Shown here: positions 7,894 to 17,497 of the stretch, in pieces | Layout of the letters: each line of letters opens with the position of its first letter | Numbering within the stretch: position 1 is the first letter of the stretch | Assembly: GCF_044335535.1 (NCBI RefSeq) | Contig: NZ_JBIQVZ010000001.1 | Coordinates: 806,001 to 870,000 of the forward strand | Direction of reading: 5' to 3' | DNA length: 64,000 nt | Origin: Mariniflexile sp044335535 | Lineage (GTDB): Bacteria; Bacteroidota; Bacteroidia; Flavobacteriales; Flavobacteriaceae | Program-made: the position numbers and the translations under genes | The notes under the pieces: model-generated | Database searches by the model: none | The model's input: only the letters and a program-made list of their open reading frames with translations | Told to the model about the DNA's origin: nothing

Positions 7894-8616
7894 TTAATCT
7901 TGTACTTGAAAAACGATTGGTAATGAATAGGGTACAGTTACCGCTTTACCACGTTGTTTTCCTGGTTGCATTTTTGGAAGTAATCCAATCACACGAGCAG
8001 CTTCTTTTTCTAAACCTGGGTGTGGTGCTCTTGCACGAATACCTGTTACAGTTCCCGTCTTGTCGATTTTAAAGATCACATTAATACGTTGTCTTCCTGA
8101 CAAACCTAATTCTCCAGCCAAATCGGTGTTGAATTTTTTGTTTACAAACTCCTGTATTTTTTTAGACATACAGTCTCTTTTAGCAGCGTTATCGCCTCCT
8201 TCACAACCTGGAAATACCGGTACGTTTTCAATAACAGCAAAAGGAACCTCAACATCTTCTTCAATTGCAGGTGCTACTTTTACAGCTTCTACCTTTACAA
8301 TTTTTTGTTCTTGATTAGATTCTGTAGATTCTATAACTGTTTCTTCAACTTCAACTTCATCTTCTACAATCTCAATAACTTCTGGAGCTGCTGGTGGCGG
8401 TGGCGGTGGTGGCGGAGTTTGTAATTGCTGAGTTAATGGAATTTCTTCTTCTAATTCTTCTTCCATACTTACCATACCTATATCGACATTTGCTTTATCG
8501 TATGTTTTGAAATTGATAGCGAAATTTGTTAGAAATAACATTAACGCTAAACCAATAGCGAAATAAAGTGAACTGTTACGTCCAACATTTGCTTTAGGAT
8601 TTTTTTTAGGTTCCAT
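7894..8616 (-). CDS. TonB-family energy transducer, paralogue 2
   Basis: Protein of 240 residues from the ATG at 8616 (MEPKKNPKANVG); a TTG at 8634 would add six residues. Layout: short basic cytoplasmic part, transmembrane anchor (about residues 17-34), an acidic and proline-rich linker containing eight consecutive prolines, then a TonB_C domain with VFPGCEGG...RDCMSKK, INVIFKIDKTGTV and PYSLPIVFQVQD. The C-terminal 110 residues are very similar to paralogue 1 while the linkers differ, so tandem duplication with linker divergence is likely. It probably energises TonB-dependent uptake, possibly including the receptor at 23125-25749. Confidence 0.9.
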   Translation of the reverse strand: MEPKKNPKANVGRNSSLYFAIGLALMLFLTNFAINFKTYDKANVDIGMVSMEEELEEEIPLTQQLQTPPPPPPPPAAPEVIEIVEDEVEVEETVIESTESNQEQKIVKVEAVKVAPAIEEDVEVPFAVIENVPVFPGCEGGDNAAKRDCMSKKIQEFVNKKFNTDLAGELGLSGRQRINVIFKIDKTGTVTGIRARAPHPGLEKEAARVIGLLPKMQPGKQRGKAVTVPYSLPIVFQVQD

Positions 8617-8678
8617 AATTTTATTGTTTTTCAAGATTGCTAAAATAACTATTTATTTATCAAATAAGCAAGTGTTTA

Positions 8679-9053
8679 TTATTTTTTAATAGTAATCAAA
8701 TTTCTAATGAATACGATTATTACCGTAAGAAACACCCCCATTGTATTTGCCATAACATCATAAACATCAGATGATCGTGATGTTGTAATTGTTCCTTGTA
8801 ATACCTCAATAATTATACCAAATACTATTGAAAAAAGCGCAGCATAGATTAAAGCCTTCTTTTCTTTAAGTTTAAATGTATCTACAAAAATGTTAAACCA
8901 TAAAAAGGCTAACACCATATATGCTAAAAAATGAAATACTTTATCACCAAAAGACACGCCTATCTCTGGAAGCTTTTTAATTTTAATTAAGCATACCGTA
9001 GCCAATACCACTGTATAAAGTATGCCTATTAAAAGAAATAGCTTTTTACGCAC
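8679..9053 (-). CDS. VanZ-like membrane protein
   Basis: Protein of 124 residues with four hydrophobic segments (about 4-24, 39-57, 67-86 and 99-118). The segment SFGDKVFHFLAYMVLAFLW and the motif FGIIIEVLQG followed by RSSDVYDVMANTMG match the VanZ-like family (D-K-x-x-H-F and the S-S-D-x-x-D-x-x-A-N pattern). The biochemical role of this family is not established outside teicoplanin resistance. The GTG start at 9053 overlaps the end of gcvH by 8 nt, indicating coupled translation, a frequent arrangement in flavobacteria. Confidence 0.8.
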   Translation of the reverse strand: MRKKLFLLIGILYTVVLATVCLIKIKKLPEIGVSFGDKVFHFLAYMVLAFLWFNIFVDTFKLKEKKALIYAALFSIVFGIIIEVLQGTITTSRSSDVYDVMANTMGVFLTVIIVFIRNLITIKK

Positions 9054-9426
9054 CTATCAAGGTTTTGTATGCATCAGCAGACAAGAGATGTTCTACTTGC
9101 GACAAATCTGAACACTTCAACTTTATCATCCAACCGTCACCATAAGGGTCGGAGTTTACTTTTTCTGGCTCATCTTCTAAAGCGCTATTAAACTCAATGA
9201 TCTCACCTGTTAATGGCAAAAACAAATCGGATACTGTTTTTACGGCTTCAACGGTTCCGAAAATCTCCTCGGCGTCTAATGTTTCGTCAACCGTTTCTAC
9301 TTCAACATATACAATATCACCTAATTCACTTTGTGCAAAATCTGTAATACCAACGGTTGCTATATCGCCTTCAATACGCACCCATTCGTGATCTTTTGTG
9401 TATTTTAATTCTGATGGAATATTCAT
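9046..9426 (-). CDS. gcvH: Glycine cleavage system H protein
   Basis: Lipoyl carrier protein of 126 residues, the usual length. The family core is clear: LKYTKDHEWVRIEG near the start and FGTVEAVKTVSDLFLPLTGE, in which Lys63 is the lipoylation site. It shuttles the aminomethyl group between the P, T and L proteins of glycine cleavage, none of which is encoded in this window. It has its own promoter candidate (9452-9482) and overlaps the VanZ-like gene downstream. Confidence 0.97.
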   Translation of the reverse strand: MNIPSELKYTKDHEWVRIEGDIATVGITDFAQSELGDIVYVEVETVDETLDAEEIFGTVEAVKTVSDLFLPLTGEIIEFNSALEDEPEKVNSDPYGDGWMIKLKCSDLSQVEHLLSADAYKTLIGA

Positions 9427-9451
9427 TTTATTATTTTAAGTTAGTATTGGG

Positions 9452-9482
9452 CAAATGTATTTATTCAAACGTTAAATTCAAA
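9452..9482 (-). promoter_or_regulatory. gcvH promoter (-7 TACATTTG, -33 TTTG)
   Basis: On the minus strand, TTTG (9482-9479) and TACATTTG (9459-9452) are separated by 19 nt, a complete match to the Bacteroidota promoter. It fits between the sprA stop and the gcvH start. Confidence 0.75.
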
Positions 9483-9493
9483 TAGATTATATG

Positions 9494-12400
9494 TTAATTC
9501 CCAAAATTATATCTAATAGTAAAACCAGATCTAATGGTTGTTTGTGGAAATGCTGTTGAAATAGCATATTCTGAGAACGTATAATCGAAATAAAAGATGC
9601 CTGTTAGGTTTTTACTAAAGGCATAATCGGCCGTATATTTTATACCCCAAATGGTTTGACCCGAAGTTACTTGATTGTTTTCTAAATCTAAATATCTGAT
9701 AATGGTTTTATTATCTCTAATGGATATATCAGCTTTCATATTCAAATCGCTTACAATACGCTTACTTGGTCCTGCCAAATTGGAATTGATACGTAAATCT
9801 TTAATTCTATAACCCAAGCCCAATATATATTCCATACCTTGTACTTCGGTCATTAAATTATTATCGAAACTAAGTGACAACAGACGGTCTTTTTTAATTT
9901 CCGTTAATATTTTAACCGAATTCTGCATTTCGAAATCTATTCTAACTAACGGACTGAACATTTCAGTTAAGTTAATATTACTGAACAAGGTTTTGTTTTT
10001 ATAGTTCCCTGATTGGTCTAATGCTTCTTGTGGCTGACTTGCATAATCTAAACCAGGGACAGGTGCTTCATTATCTTCTGGTTTTAAATTTAGATTTAAA
10101 TTAGTGTTAAACTGATTGATAGTATAGGTTGAACGATAGCCGTGTGTTAATGAAAAACGTTTAAAGTTCTTTTTAAACCAAGCATATTTCATAAAGCCTG
10201 TATATTTTAAATCCCAGTTTGGAATGGGTACATCTCTAAAGGCACTTGTTTTAATTTTATTGGCGTCCTGCCCTGAGTAGGCCGCTAAAAACGCTGGCAA
10301 CAATACTTTTTGATTGTTTTTTCCAAAACCTAATGGATAGCCTTCGGCATCTCTAGCATAGGTTGTGTTTCCGTAAAAATCTTCGGCAAGTCTATCAGCA
10401 ATCTTTAATCTGTTAGCTCTAAAATCGTTAAACGCACCCGAAGCCGTTTCGTCACTTTTACTAAAAGCGGTTTTAATTAAAAGTGTTGAAATATTGAAAT
10501 TACCAAAGGTATTGGGGGTTAACCTATTATAATCTAATACTCCATCTGGTGAAAATCCATCTGAAACTAAATTCCCATCAGCATCTTTGTAGTCTTCAAC
10601 TCTAAAATTTTCTGTATAATTTTCATAGTAGGTTCTGTTTCCAACAATATCAATTTTCAAATCACTTACAGGTTCCAAACTAGCCGACACGTCCAATTGT
10701 TTCGTGTTTGTTGTTGTGTACTGCTGATTAAAATCCGGGAACAAAGTTAACCAACCACGTCTTGCAGCTAAATCACGTATATCACTTTGGCTACCAAACG
10801 TAAAACCAGTTGTTGGTTTTAAAGTACCAATAAACCCAGGCGTTTGTAAATAACCCGGTAAAAATGTACCATTATTTTCTGAGTAATTAAGCTGAATTCT
10901 TTTAATACTCGTCAAAATATCAACCCCTGCGTTTAACAACTTAGTCACCGACTGGTTTTTAACTTTTGGTTGATTGGTATTATTTTGATTCGCATTTGGT
11001 GTTGTTGGTGCGGTTCTTGCTCTTGCTCTTGAAATTGGCTTTTTAACCAACCCTATGTACCTATAGAACCTATTCATATCTAAGGTTGTATTGATATTGT
11101 GGGTGTTGGCATTTTGAATGGTATTTCCTAAATCGTAAGGACCACTTTCGATGCCATTTTCATCTTCAAACACTAATTCACCATATAAATCAGAGCCTTT
11201 TTGCCATTGGAAATTGCCACTATATTGATACGTAGCATTCACAAAACTAAAGGTTGGAATTTTATTAATTGGCAACTGGTAGTTAATACCTAAGTCTTGC
11301 GATTGTCTGTTAGGGTCTCCAAAATCGAAAAAGCCGTCCCAAACGTCTAAGGTTTCATCTTGCTCGCCATTAATAATATTGTCCTTAAAATAATTTCTAA
11401 CAATATTATTGTTTGCCGCTGTAAAGTTTAAACTCAACGATTCTGTTAAATTATAATTAATGGTGTATTGAAAATCGAAGGTATAATTTCTTCTAAATAA
11501 TTCTTCAATACCAATATTGCCGCCGCCAAGTTCTACTTCCCTAAACTTCTGTCTGTTGAATTGTCTGTTAATATCCGAGTTTACAGTAAAGCTTGATGGT
11601 AATAAATTAAAGTTCAAATCTTTTAAAAGCTTCCAGTACTTGCCCGTAAATAAGGAGTCGTTCTTTTTAAAAGGTTCTACTTTTAGAGGGTTAAAATTGA
11701 ACGCATAATTTGCCCCAACACGTACTGTTTTGTTAACCGCGTTTTCAATTTCAAAATCCCGGTGTTCTACTTTGTTGTACGAATAGTTTAAAGTAACATT
11801 CTCCACATCATAAAAACGAGGTTTTGCTTCGGTAGTTCTGGTTTTTCTAACACCTATAAAGTTGATGCTTTGTCGTTTTGTATAATCTTCAGATTGTTCT
11901 TTTATAGTTTCACGATCGGCATTGGTATCGGCTGCATCTAAACGAGACTCCAAAGTCAAATCCTTATAATACGCATCATACTTTGGGGTAATCAATTCTT
12001 CACTTTGTCCATAATTAAATGGTACTTGAATGCCCCATTTTTTTGGTAACAATTGCCCAACATTAATATTGGTCACCACATCGTATTGTTTTACATCTTC
12101 CAAACTACGTTGGCTAGGGCCTTGCTCAAGGCTACCAAAACCAGAGGTACTTTGTCTACCTGTAGCACTGATGTTCATAAAGTCGGCAATATTGGTATCT
12201 AAACTTACCACGGCTGCCCAACCACCTTCGTTATCCATATCGGATAAGCGAAGTTCGTTAAACCAAACCTCGGCACAAACCGGTGATGTAGGTGGGGGCA
12301 TATCATTTAAACCATTTTGAACACGATTTTTCACCCCCACCATTAAGGTTCTAATATCTCCAAAATTAGGATTACCTTTTATAGTCACACGATGTTGACC

Positions 12401-15400
12401 AATGGTATAGGTAGAAAACTCATCAACTGGTGTGTCTACCAATTTACCGTCAATAACATCATAAAACTTTTGAGATTCTGAAGGCAAAGTTGGGTTGGCG
12501 ATTTCCAAGGCTTTAATTTTCCCTAGAATGTCTATGGGTAAATTAATTTCGTTTTCTTCTGGCCAAAGTCCTTCTCTTGATGCAGATTCAGATACTTTTA
12601 ATGGAATTTCTATTTGATAGTAATTCTCAGTAAGGTCGTTACCCATACGTACAAAACCAACAACTGTACTGTTAGTAGGTATGCCTGTACCTTCTTCTTG
12701 AAGGTGCATAAACATACGCATACGCTTATACTGGCGCATATCTAAATTAATGTTTTTATAAACCCCTCTGGAATCTTGCGATTCTAAATTACATACATTA
12801 ACCAGCAATGATTGTTCGTTTTGTTCAACCACTGTATTATTATTATATAATTCTTCAGGGTCAATACCTGGTGGTCTTTGATAACTACCTTCGTTTTCCA
12901 GCGTACCAATAACACCTACTGAAAACTCTGTATTGTCATCGGCAGGATTATCTTTATCAACTTGTAAGGTTTGTGTATAACGTCTCCATTCGCTACGTAC
13001 TAAATCCAAGGTTCCAAAACGGAAAACGGTGGATTCTGTAAACTCTTTAAGAAACATACGTGTAAAACGCACCGAACGTAAATCGGTAATCCCTCCAACA
13101 GGCTTTGCAAGACTACCTTGTACTGGAATTCTAAATAAATACCATCTTACATTTGGATTCTGCCCGTTAGGAAGTGCACGAGGTCGGTCTTTAAAATCTA
13201 CTAAGAATTCTTTTAAAGGATTGCTGTCAGGAAGATTATCAAAATCCGATTTTGATGTTGGTAAATTTTGTCTCGTAATTGGCAATTCATATTCGTAATA
13301 ACTGTCAATCGTGTTCATGGTATTATCACGATTAATATCTTCTACATCGGGTTGGGTGTTAGCACCTCGATCGGTATTTGAAAAAGTGTCGGGCGTATTG
13401 CCTTCTACACCATTATATTTTTTATAGCGATCGAAAATATTGCCGTCGGCGTTTAAAAAATAAGTATAGTTATCATTTGAAGGATCAGACAATCCAGCAT
13501 AATCAGTAGAAATGAAACCTTCTTCAGAATCGTCATACCCATCATATCCAACATCTTGGTTGGTGCGTTCTTGTCCAGTTGAATCAAATGCATACACCAA
13601 AGATTGATTTAAAGGCACCACCGTTCTAATTGAAGCATCTGTTTGTTGTGCTTGTAAAATGCTTATATCACCGTCTTTAGGCAAGCCATTTTCATATAGT
13701 TTTTTACCGTCCTTAATAATGTCTTCTGAAATATTACCTAAATTAAATACTAACTTTCCTCCATTATTTGATGGGTTTTCTTGAAACGGATCTTGTAACC
13801 AAAACTCGATGTACTCCACATTTTGTTGTTCAAAATCGGTTGAAGTTAATTGGCGTGTGATACCTGCCCAATTATTAAAAGCTTCTGTTGAACTAATGCC
13901 ATCGGCGGCTGTAGGATCAAAATTATAAGGCCCTCTTTCAGTTGGGTAGTAAGCTAAATCTAAGGTATTTAAAACCGTATTTTGTCCTTGCACCAAATCT
14001 CTATCGGGAAATAATTCTTTTATAAAAACACGACTGGTATATAAACTGGATAAATCGTTATCAGATATACCGTTTGGTCTTTGGCTCGTATAAAAAATGG
14101 GGTCAATATTGTACCAGTTTAACATGGCTCTACCAAAACCATTTTGAATTCCATTTTCATCTTCATTATCAAAACCTGCATATGTTTTTCCTAATTCTAT
14201 CGGTCTGCTTGATAAAAACCAAGACTGTTGCGATTTTAAATCGATGGCATTTTGAGTGCCTTCAAAATCATCCACATAGGAAGTAGCTTCACCTTTTAAG
14301 CTGGTGCCTTTTGGAGATCCCGGTGCTAAATAGGCGAACTCCCCTCGTAATGATACATTCGATTCTGCATCGGTATCAATATTGGGTAATGCGTTAGCTA
14401 ATCGGGTTAAGAATGGTACTTTGGTTGAGTAATTACCATTTATTCCAAAAATGGTGTTATTAATAGGTTCGGTGCCATAATTTGCTTTTTGTGTAATCGG
14501 ACGTTCATTTAAATTTAAAAGCGTTCCGCCCAATACAAAGTTCTCGTTAAACTTATGTTCTACATTAATACCTGTGAAGCGTCTTGTTTGCTGACCAAAT
14601 ACCGCATTATTTTCGGTTGAAACTTCAATAGGGGTATTGGACGCTTTTAATGCTTCATCCAAAATTTGAACACGCCCTAATTGGTAATTTACGGTGTAAT
14701 CAATGCCTTCTACCAACACGCGACCACCCGCAGTAACACGAACTGAACCTCGAGGTACATTAAACGACCCAATAGGAATGCCATCACTTCCACTGGACTT
14801 ATAACGCCCTTTTAGTTTGAATTTGTTTTTTTCAACGGCTTCTAAAGCGGCCGTTTTGGTACTGCTATAAAGCACATCGTACACATACTTTACTTGGTTT
14901 TCGTTGTATGTGGCATTGTTATCATAATCTTCACTGGCATTAAGTGATAATTTATTAAATAAGTATTCACCAAAAGGTTCTGCACTTGGGAATATAATTT
15001 TTCCGCTTTGCGATAGTACCGTAATGCCTTCTACATAATCAAAAAAACCATCTCCGTTAGATTGTGGGTCGTTGTTGAAATTTAATTTATCTAAACTAAA
15101 CACTCTTAATAAAGGTGTTTCTTGTAACGGGTCTTCATTAGGTCCTGGCGTTGGAAACGCTGTAGAACCTACAGGCTTTATATAATTTAAAGGCGATGCT
15201 TCGTTGTAAAAAATATTCAGCTTAAAATCATCTGAACTCAAGTTGTATGCACCTGTATCGTAAATGTTTTTCATCATCAAATCCCAAACAGGCTGTGTCA
15301 CATTTGTGATACTACTTTTCAATAACTTTAAGATTAAATTGCTATTAACTACATTGGTTACTTGCCCCGACCCATTGGTTGTTACATTGGTTGCATCAAC

Positions 15401-16858
15401 GCCATCATTGGCAAACTCACCTACTTGGTACACCTGCCCGCCTAAGGTATATTGAAATGCCACGGCTAAAACCTCGTCGTTATTCAATCGTTGGTTTAAC
15501 GAAATATACCCTAATTGGGTGTTTAAAATATATTCTTGTCCGTTTATTAATTTTCGGGCGTTTTCTAACTTGGCATAATCAAAGCCTTCTCGCACATTTG
15601 GTACGGTTATACCATTTTGTACGGTAGCCACATCTCTAATAGCATCTGTAAGTTGAGACCCTGCACCTCCTATATTGGTGGGGTCGAAGGCATTATTTTT
15701 ATTGTTGGGATATGCTGTTGGTGCTGCAAAAATGGCAACAGCAGAACCTACTTTTTCTGGGTTGGACTCACCTATATCTTGCAACGCCACTACGTTTCTA
15801 ACATTTTCGGTTTTGTTGCTTCTGTTGGTAACCCAAACTTCAAGTCTTGTTATTTGAAGTCCACCATTATTAAGATACGGATAGGTCGATAAGGCTTTAT
15901 CATAAGTATCCCTAAAATATTGCGCTAGGAAGAAATGGCGATTTTCATCATAATCCCTAATAAACAATTCAAATTCTTCTAAAGTACCACCACCTTGCGC
16001 CACTACGGTATTGGCTTGTGATTTTTGTTCGGAAAATACGCCTGTTACGGTTGTTTTACCAAATTGTAATTGGGCTTTTACACCAAATAAACTTTGCGCA
16101 CCTGTAATTAAACTGCTGTTTAACGGCATGCTTACGTTACCAACTTCTATTTTTTGAATGATATCGTCTTCAGTTGGTGTGTATTCTAACTTTATAAGAT
16201 TTTGAAAATCGAAGGTAGATTGCGTGTCGTAGTTGGCTGTTACTTGCAGTCGTGTACCTACTTTACCTAATAAACTTAAACTGATACGTTGGTCAAAATC
16301 GAAGGTAAAATTGCTTCGGTTCCTTGGTGAAAATGATGGGTTGTCTTGCTTTGAAAACAGCATCCCTAAATCCATTTCCACAGATCCTTGTGGCACGACT
16401 TCAATGGTATTGCCTCCAAAAATAGATTCAAAAAAATCAGATTTTACATAAAACTCGGGCAATAGGTTTTTTTGAGCATCATCGGCGCCATCCTTTTTGC
16501 CATCAAAAGCACTTATTTTTTCTTTATAATATTCTTTTACACTTTCTCTTGCTACTAATTCGTAATATTCTTTAGGCGTCAAAATAACGGGATAATTGAT
16601 ATTAAAACTACCTATTTTTTCGGTATAAATATAACGATTTGTTGTAGCGTCATACGTATATTTAGACTCAATACTATTAGGATCCGGTGTTTTAATACTT
16701 CCTAAATCAAACCCTGTTTTAACCGAATCTTGGGCTGTAGGTTCTTGTGACCAAGCTGCTACAGAAAATAAAAACACAAGAATTAAAAACGTGCTTCGAC
16801 TGCGCTCAGCATGACATTTTTTAATGGATTTATAAAAATTAAGGTTGGTTATATTCAA
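9494..16858 (-). CDS. sprA: SprA, outer-membrane translocon of the type IX secretion system
   Basis: Protein of 2454 residues. SprA forms the very large outer-membrane barrel through which T9SS cargo, including gliding adhesins, leaves the cell. Recognisable family segments include FMNISATGRQSTSGFGSLEQ with the following GPSQRS, and QLLPKKWGIQVPFNYGQSEE; the chain ends in barrel-type strands (SGFTIRYNFGN). The signal peptide is LILVFLFSVAAWSQ. No ATG lies upstream of it: the in-frame options after the stop at 16864 are ATT and the TTG at 16858, so TTG is chosen, 6 nt after the ruvA stop. Residues 15-23 (CHAERSRST) are encoded by a genomic repeat (16793-16816) placed before the hydrophobic core. 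Confidence 0.95.
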   Translation of the reverse strand: MNITNLNFYKSIKKCHAERSRSTFLILVFLFSVAAWSQEPTAQDSVKTGFDLGSIKTPDPNSIESKYTYDATTNRYIYTEKIGSFNINYPVILTPKEYYELVARESVKEYYKEKISAFDGKKDGADDAQKNLLPEFYVKSDFFESIFGGNTIEVVPQGSVEMDLGMLFSKQDNPSFSPRNRSNFTFDFDQRISLSLLGKVGTRLQVTANYDTQSTFDFQNLIKLEYTPTEDDIIQKIEVGNVSMPLNSSLITGAQSLFGVKAQLQFGKTTVTGVFSEQKSQANTVVAQGGGTLEEFELFIRDYDENRHFFLAQYFRDTYDKALSTYPYLNNGGLQITRLEVWVTNRSNKTENVRNVVALQDIGESNPEKVGSAVAIFAAPTAYPNNKNNAFDPTNIGGAGSQLTDAIRDVATVQNGITVPNVREGFDYAKLENARKLINGQEYILNTQLGYISLNQRLNNDEVLAVAFQYTLGGQVYQVGEFANDGVDATNVTTNGSGQVTNVVNSNLILKLLKSSITNVTQPVWDLMMKNIYDTGAYNLSSDDFKLNIFYNEASPLNYIKPVGSTAFPTPGPNEDPLQETPLLRVFSLDKLNFNNDPQSNGDGFFDYVEGITVLSQSGKIIFPSAEPFGEYLFNKLSLNASEDYDNNATYNENQVKYVYDVLYSSTKTAALEAVEKNKFKLKGRYKSSGSDGIPIGSFNVPRGSVRVTAGGRVLVEGIDYTVNYQLGRVQILDEALKASNTPIEVSTENNAVFGQQTRRFTGINVEHKFNENFVLGGTLLNLNERPITQKANYGTEPINNTIFGINGNYSTKVPFLTRLANALPNIDTDAESNVSLRGEFAYLAPGSPKGTSLKGEATSYVDDFEGTQNAIDLKSQQSWFLSSRPIELGKTYAGFDNEDENGIQNGFGRAMLNWYNIDPIFYTSQRPNGISDNDLSSLYTSRVFIKELFPDRDLVQGQNTVLNTLDLAYYPTERGPYNFDPTAADGISSTEAFNNWAGITRQLTSTDFEQQNVEYIEFWLQDPFQENPSNNGGKLVFNLGNISEDIIKDGKKLYENGLPKDGDISILQAQQTDASIRTVVPLNQSLVYAFDSTGQERTNQDVGYDGYDDSEEGFISTDYAGLSDPSNDNYTYFLNADGNIFDRYKKYNGVEGNTPDTFSNTDRGANTQPDVEDINRDNTMNTIDSYYEYELPITRQNLPTSKSDFDNLPDSNPLKEFLVDFKDRPRALPNGQNPNVRWYLFRIPVQGSLAKPVGGITDLRSVRFTRMFLKEFTESTVFRFGTLDLVRSEWRRYTQTLQVDKDNPADDNTEFSVGVIGTLENEGSYQRPPGIDPEELYNNNTVVEQNEQSLLVNVCNLESQDSRGVYKNINLDMRQYKRMRMFMHLQEEGTGIPTNSTVVGFVRMGNDLTENYYQIEIPLKVSESASREGLWPEENEINLPIDILGKIKALEIANPTLPSESQKFYDVIDGKLVDTPVDEFSTYTIGQHRVTIKGNPNFGDIRTLMVGVKNRVQNGLNDMPPPTSPVCAEVWFNELRLSDMDNEGGWAAVVSLDTNIADFMNISATGRQSTSGFGSLEQGPSQRSLEDVKQYDVVTNINVGQLLPKKWGIQVPFNYGQSEELITPKYDAYYKDLTLESRLDAADTNADRETIKEQSEDYTKRQSINFIGVRKTRTTEAKPRFYDVENVTLNYSYNKVEHRDFEIENAVNKTVRVGANYAFNFNPLKVEPFKKNDSLFTGKYWKLLKDLNFNLLPSSFTVNSDINRQFNRQKFREVELGGGNIGIEELFRRNYTFDFQYTINYNLTESLSLNFTAANNNIVRNYFKDNIINGEQDETLDVWDGFFDFGDPNRQSQDLGINYQLPINKIPTFSFVNATYQYSGNFQWQKGSDLYGELVFEDENGIESGPYDLGNTIQNANTHNINTTLDMNRFYRYIGLVKKPISRARARTAPTTPNANQNNTNQPKVKNQSVTKLLNAGVDILTSIKRIQLNYSENNGTFLPGYLQTPGFIGTLKPTTGFTFGSQSDIRDLAARRGWLTLFPDFNQQYTTTNTKQLDVSASLEPVSDLKIDIVGNRTYYENYTENFRVEDYKDADGNLVSDGFSPDGVLDYNRLTPNTFGNFNISTLLIKTAFSKSDETASGAFNDFRANRLKIADRLAEDFYGNTTYARDAEGYPLGFGKNNQKVLLPAFLAAYSGQDANKIKTSAFRDVPIPNWDLKYTGFMKYAWFKKNFKRFSLTHGYRSTYTINQFNTNLNLNLKPEDNEAPVPGLDYASQPQEALDQSGNYKNKTLFSNINLTEMFSPLVRIDFEMQNSVKILTEIKKDRLLSLSFDNNLMTEVQGMEYILGLGYRIKDLRINSNLAGPSKRIVSDLNMKADISIRDNKTIIRYLDLENNQVTSGQTIWGIKYTADYAFSKNLTGIFYFDYTFSEYAISTAFPQTTIRSGFTIRYNFGN
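16793..16816. repeat. TTCGAC-TGCGCTCAG interspersed repeat inside the sprA signal-peptide region
   Basis: The sequence GCTTCGACTGCGCTCAGCAT with GACA is a single arm of the same repeat family found in intergenic DNA at 303-330, 4581-4606 and 53482-53506. Here it is read in frame as CHAERSRS. Confidence 0.75.
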
Positions 16859-16864
16859 AATCTA

Positions 16865-17446
16865 TTATAAATTTTTTAATGCTTGTTTTATAATGGTCTC
16901 TACAGTGGCGTCTGGTTGTGCCACAATGATTTTTTCCACAGCCCGTTCTGCTTGTTTTCTCACAAAACCAAGCACTTCTAAAGCAGATAACGCTTCATCT
17001 TTATTCGTATTGCCTTTAGAAACAGAAACTTCATCAATATCATAAATCTTCAAAACTTTATCTTTTAAATCTATAATAACTCGCTGTGCTGTTTTTGCGC
17101 CAATACCTTTAATACCCTGTATTAAAGCCACATCACTACTAGCAATACCTTCTATAACTTGTTTTGGCGTTAATGAAGATAGCATGGTGCGTGCAATACT
17201 AGCGCCAATACCACTGACTGAAATTAATAACCTGAAAATTTCACGTTCTGCTAATGATGAAAAACCATAAAGCGTGTGTGAATCTTCTTTAACCTGAAGA
17301 TGTGTAAATAATTTTAAATGTTCATTATCAGTAATTTGAGAGTAAGTATGCAACGAAATATTTAGCATGTAGCCAACACCATTACAATCGATAACAACAT
17401 CTGTTGGATTTTTCTCTACAAGTTTTCCTTGAATATGTGTGATCAT
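16865..17446 (-). CDS. ruvA: Holliday junction branch migration protein RuvA
   Basis: Protein of 193 residues, the usual length. N-terminal OB-fold (MITHIQGKLVEKNPTDVVID, about 1-62), two helix-hairpin-helix motifs (LISVSGIGASIARTML and LIQGIKGIGAKTAQRVIIDL, about 70-130) and the C-terminal RuvB-contacting helices (DEALSALEVLGF, about 150-193). RuvA tetramers hold the four-way junction while RuvB drives migration. RuvB is encoded separately at 27985-29010. It is immediately followed by sprA with a 6-nt gap and has a promoter candidate at 17469-17476. Confidence 0.96.
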   Translation of the reverse strand: MITHIQGKLVEKNPTDVVIDCNGVGYMLNISLHTYSQITDNEHLKLFTHLQVKEDSHTLYGFSSLAEREIFRLLISVSGIGASIARTMLSSLTPKQVIEGIASSDVALIQGIKGIGAKTAQRVIIDLKDKVLKIYDIDEVSVSKGNTNKDEALSALEVLGFVRKQAERAVEKIIVAQPDATVETIIKQALKNL

Positions 17447-17468
17447 CTATAGCAATTCGTTAATCGAC

Positions 17469-17476
17469 CAAATGTA
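17469..17476 (-). promoter_or_regulatory. Candidate -7 element of ruvA-sprA
   Basis: The minus strand reads TACATTTG, matching TAnnTTTG, 22 nt upstream of the ruvA ATG and inside the 51-nt gap after maeB. The -33 region (CTGTTG near 17492) is only a partial match. Confidence 0.5.
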
Positions 17477-17497
17477 ATAAATTTATTTTCAACAGAA

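Noticed and set aside
9427..9493. Glycine riboswitch before gcvH
   Set aside because: The gap is only 67 nt and is filled by a standard promoter; no tandem aptamer-like structure can fit.
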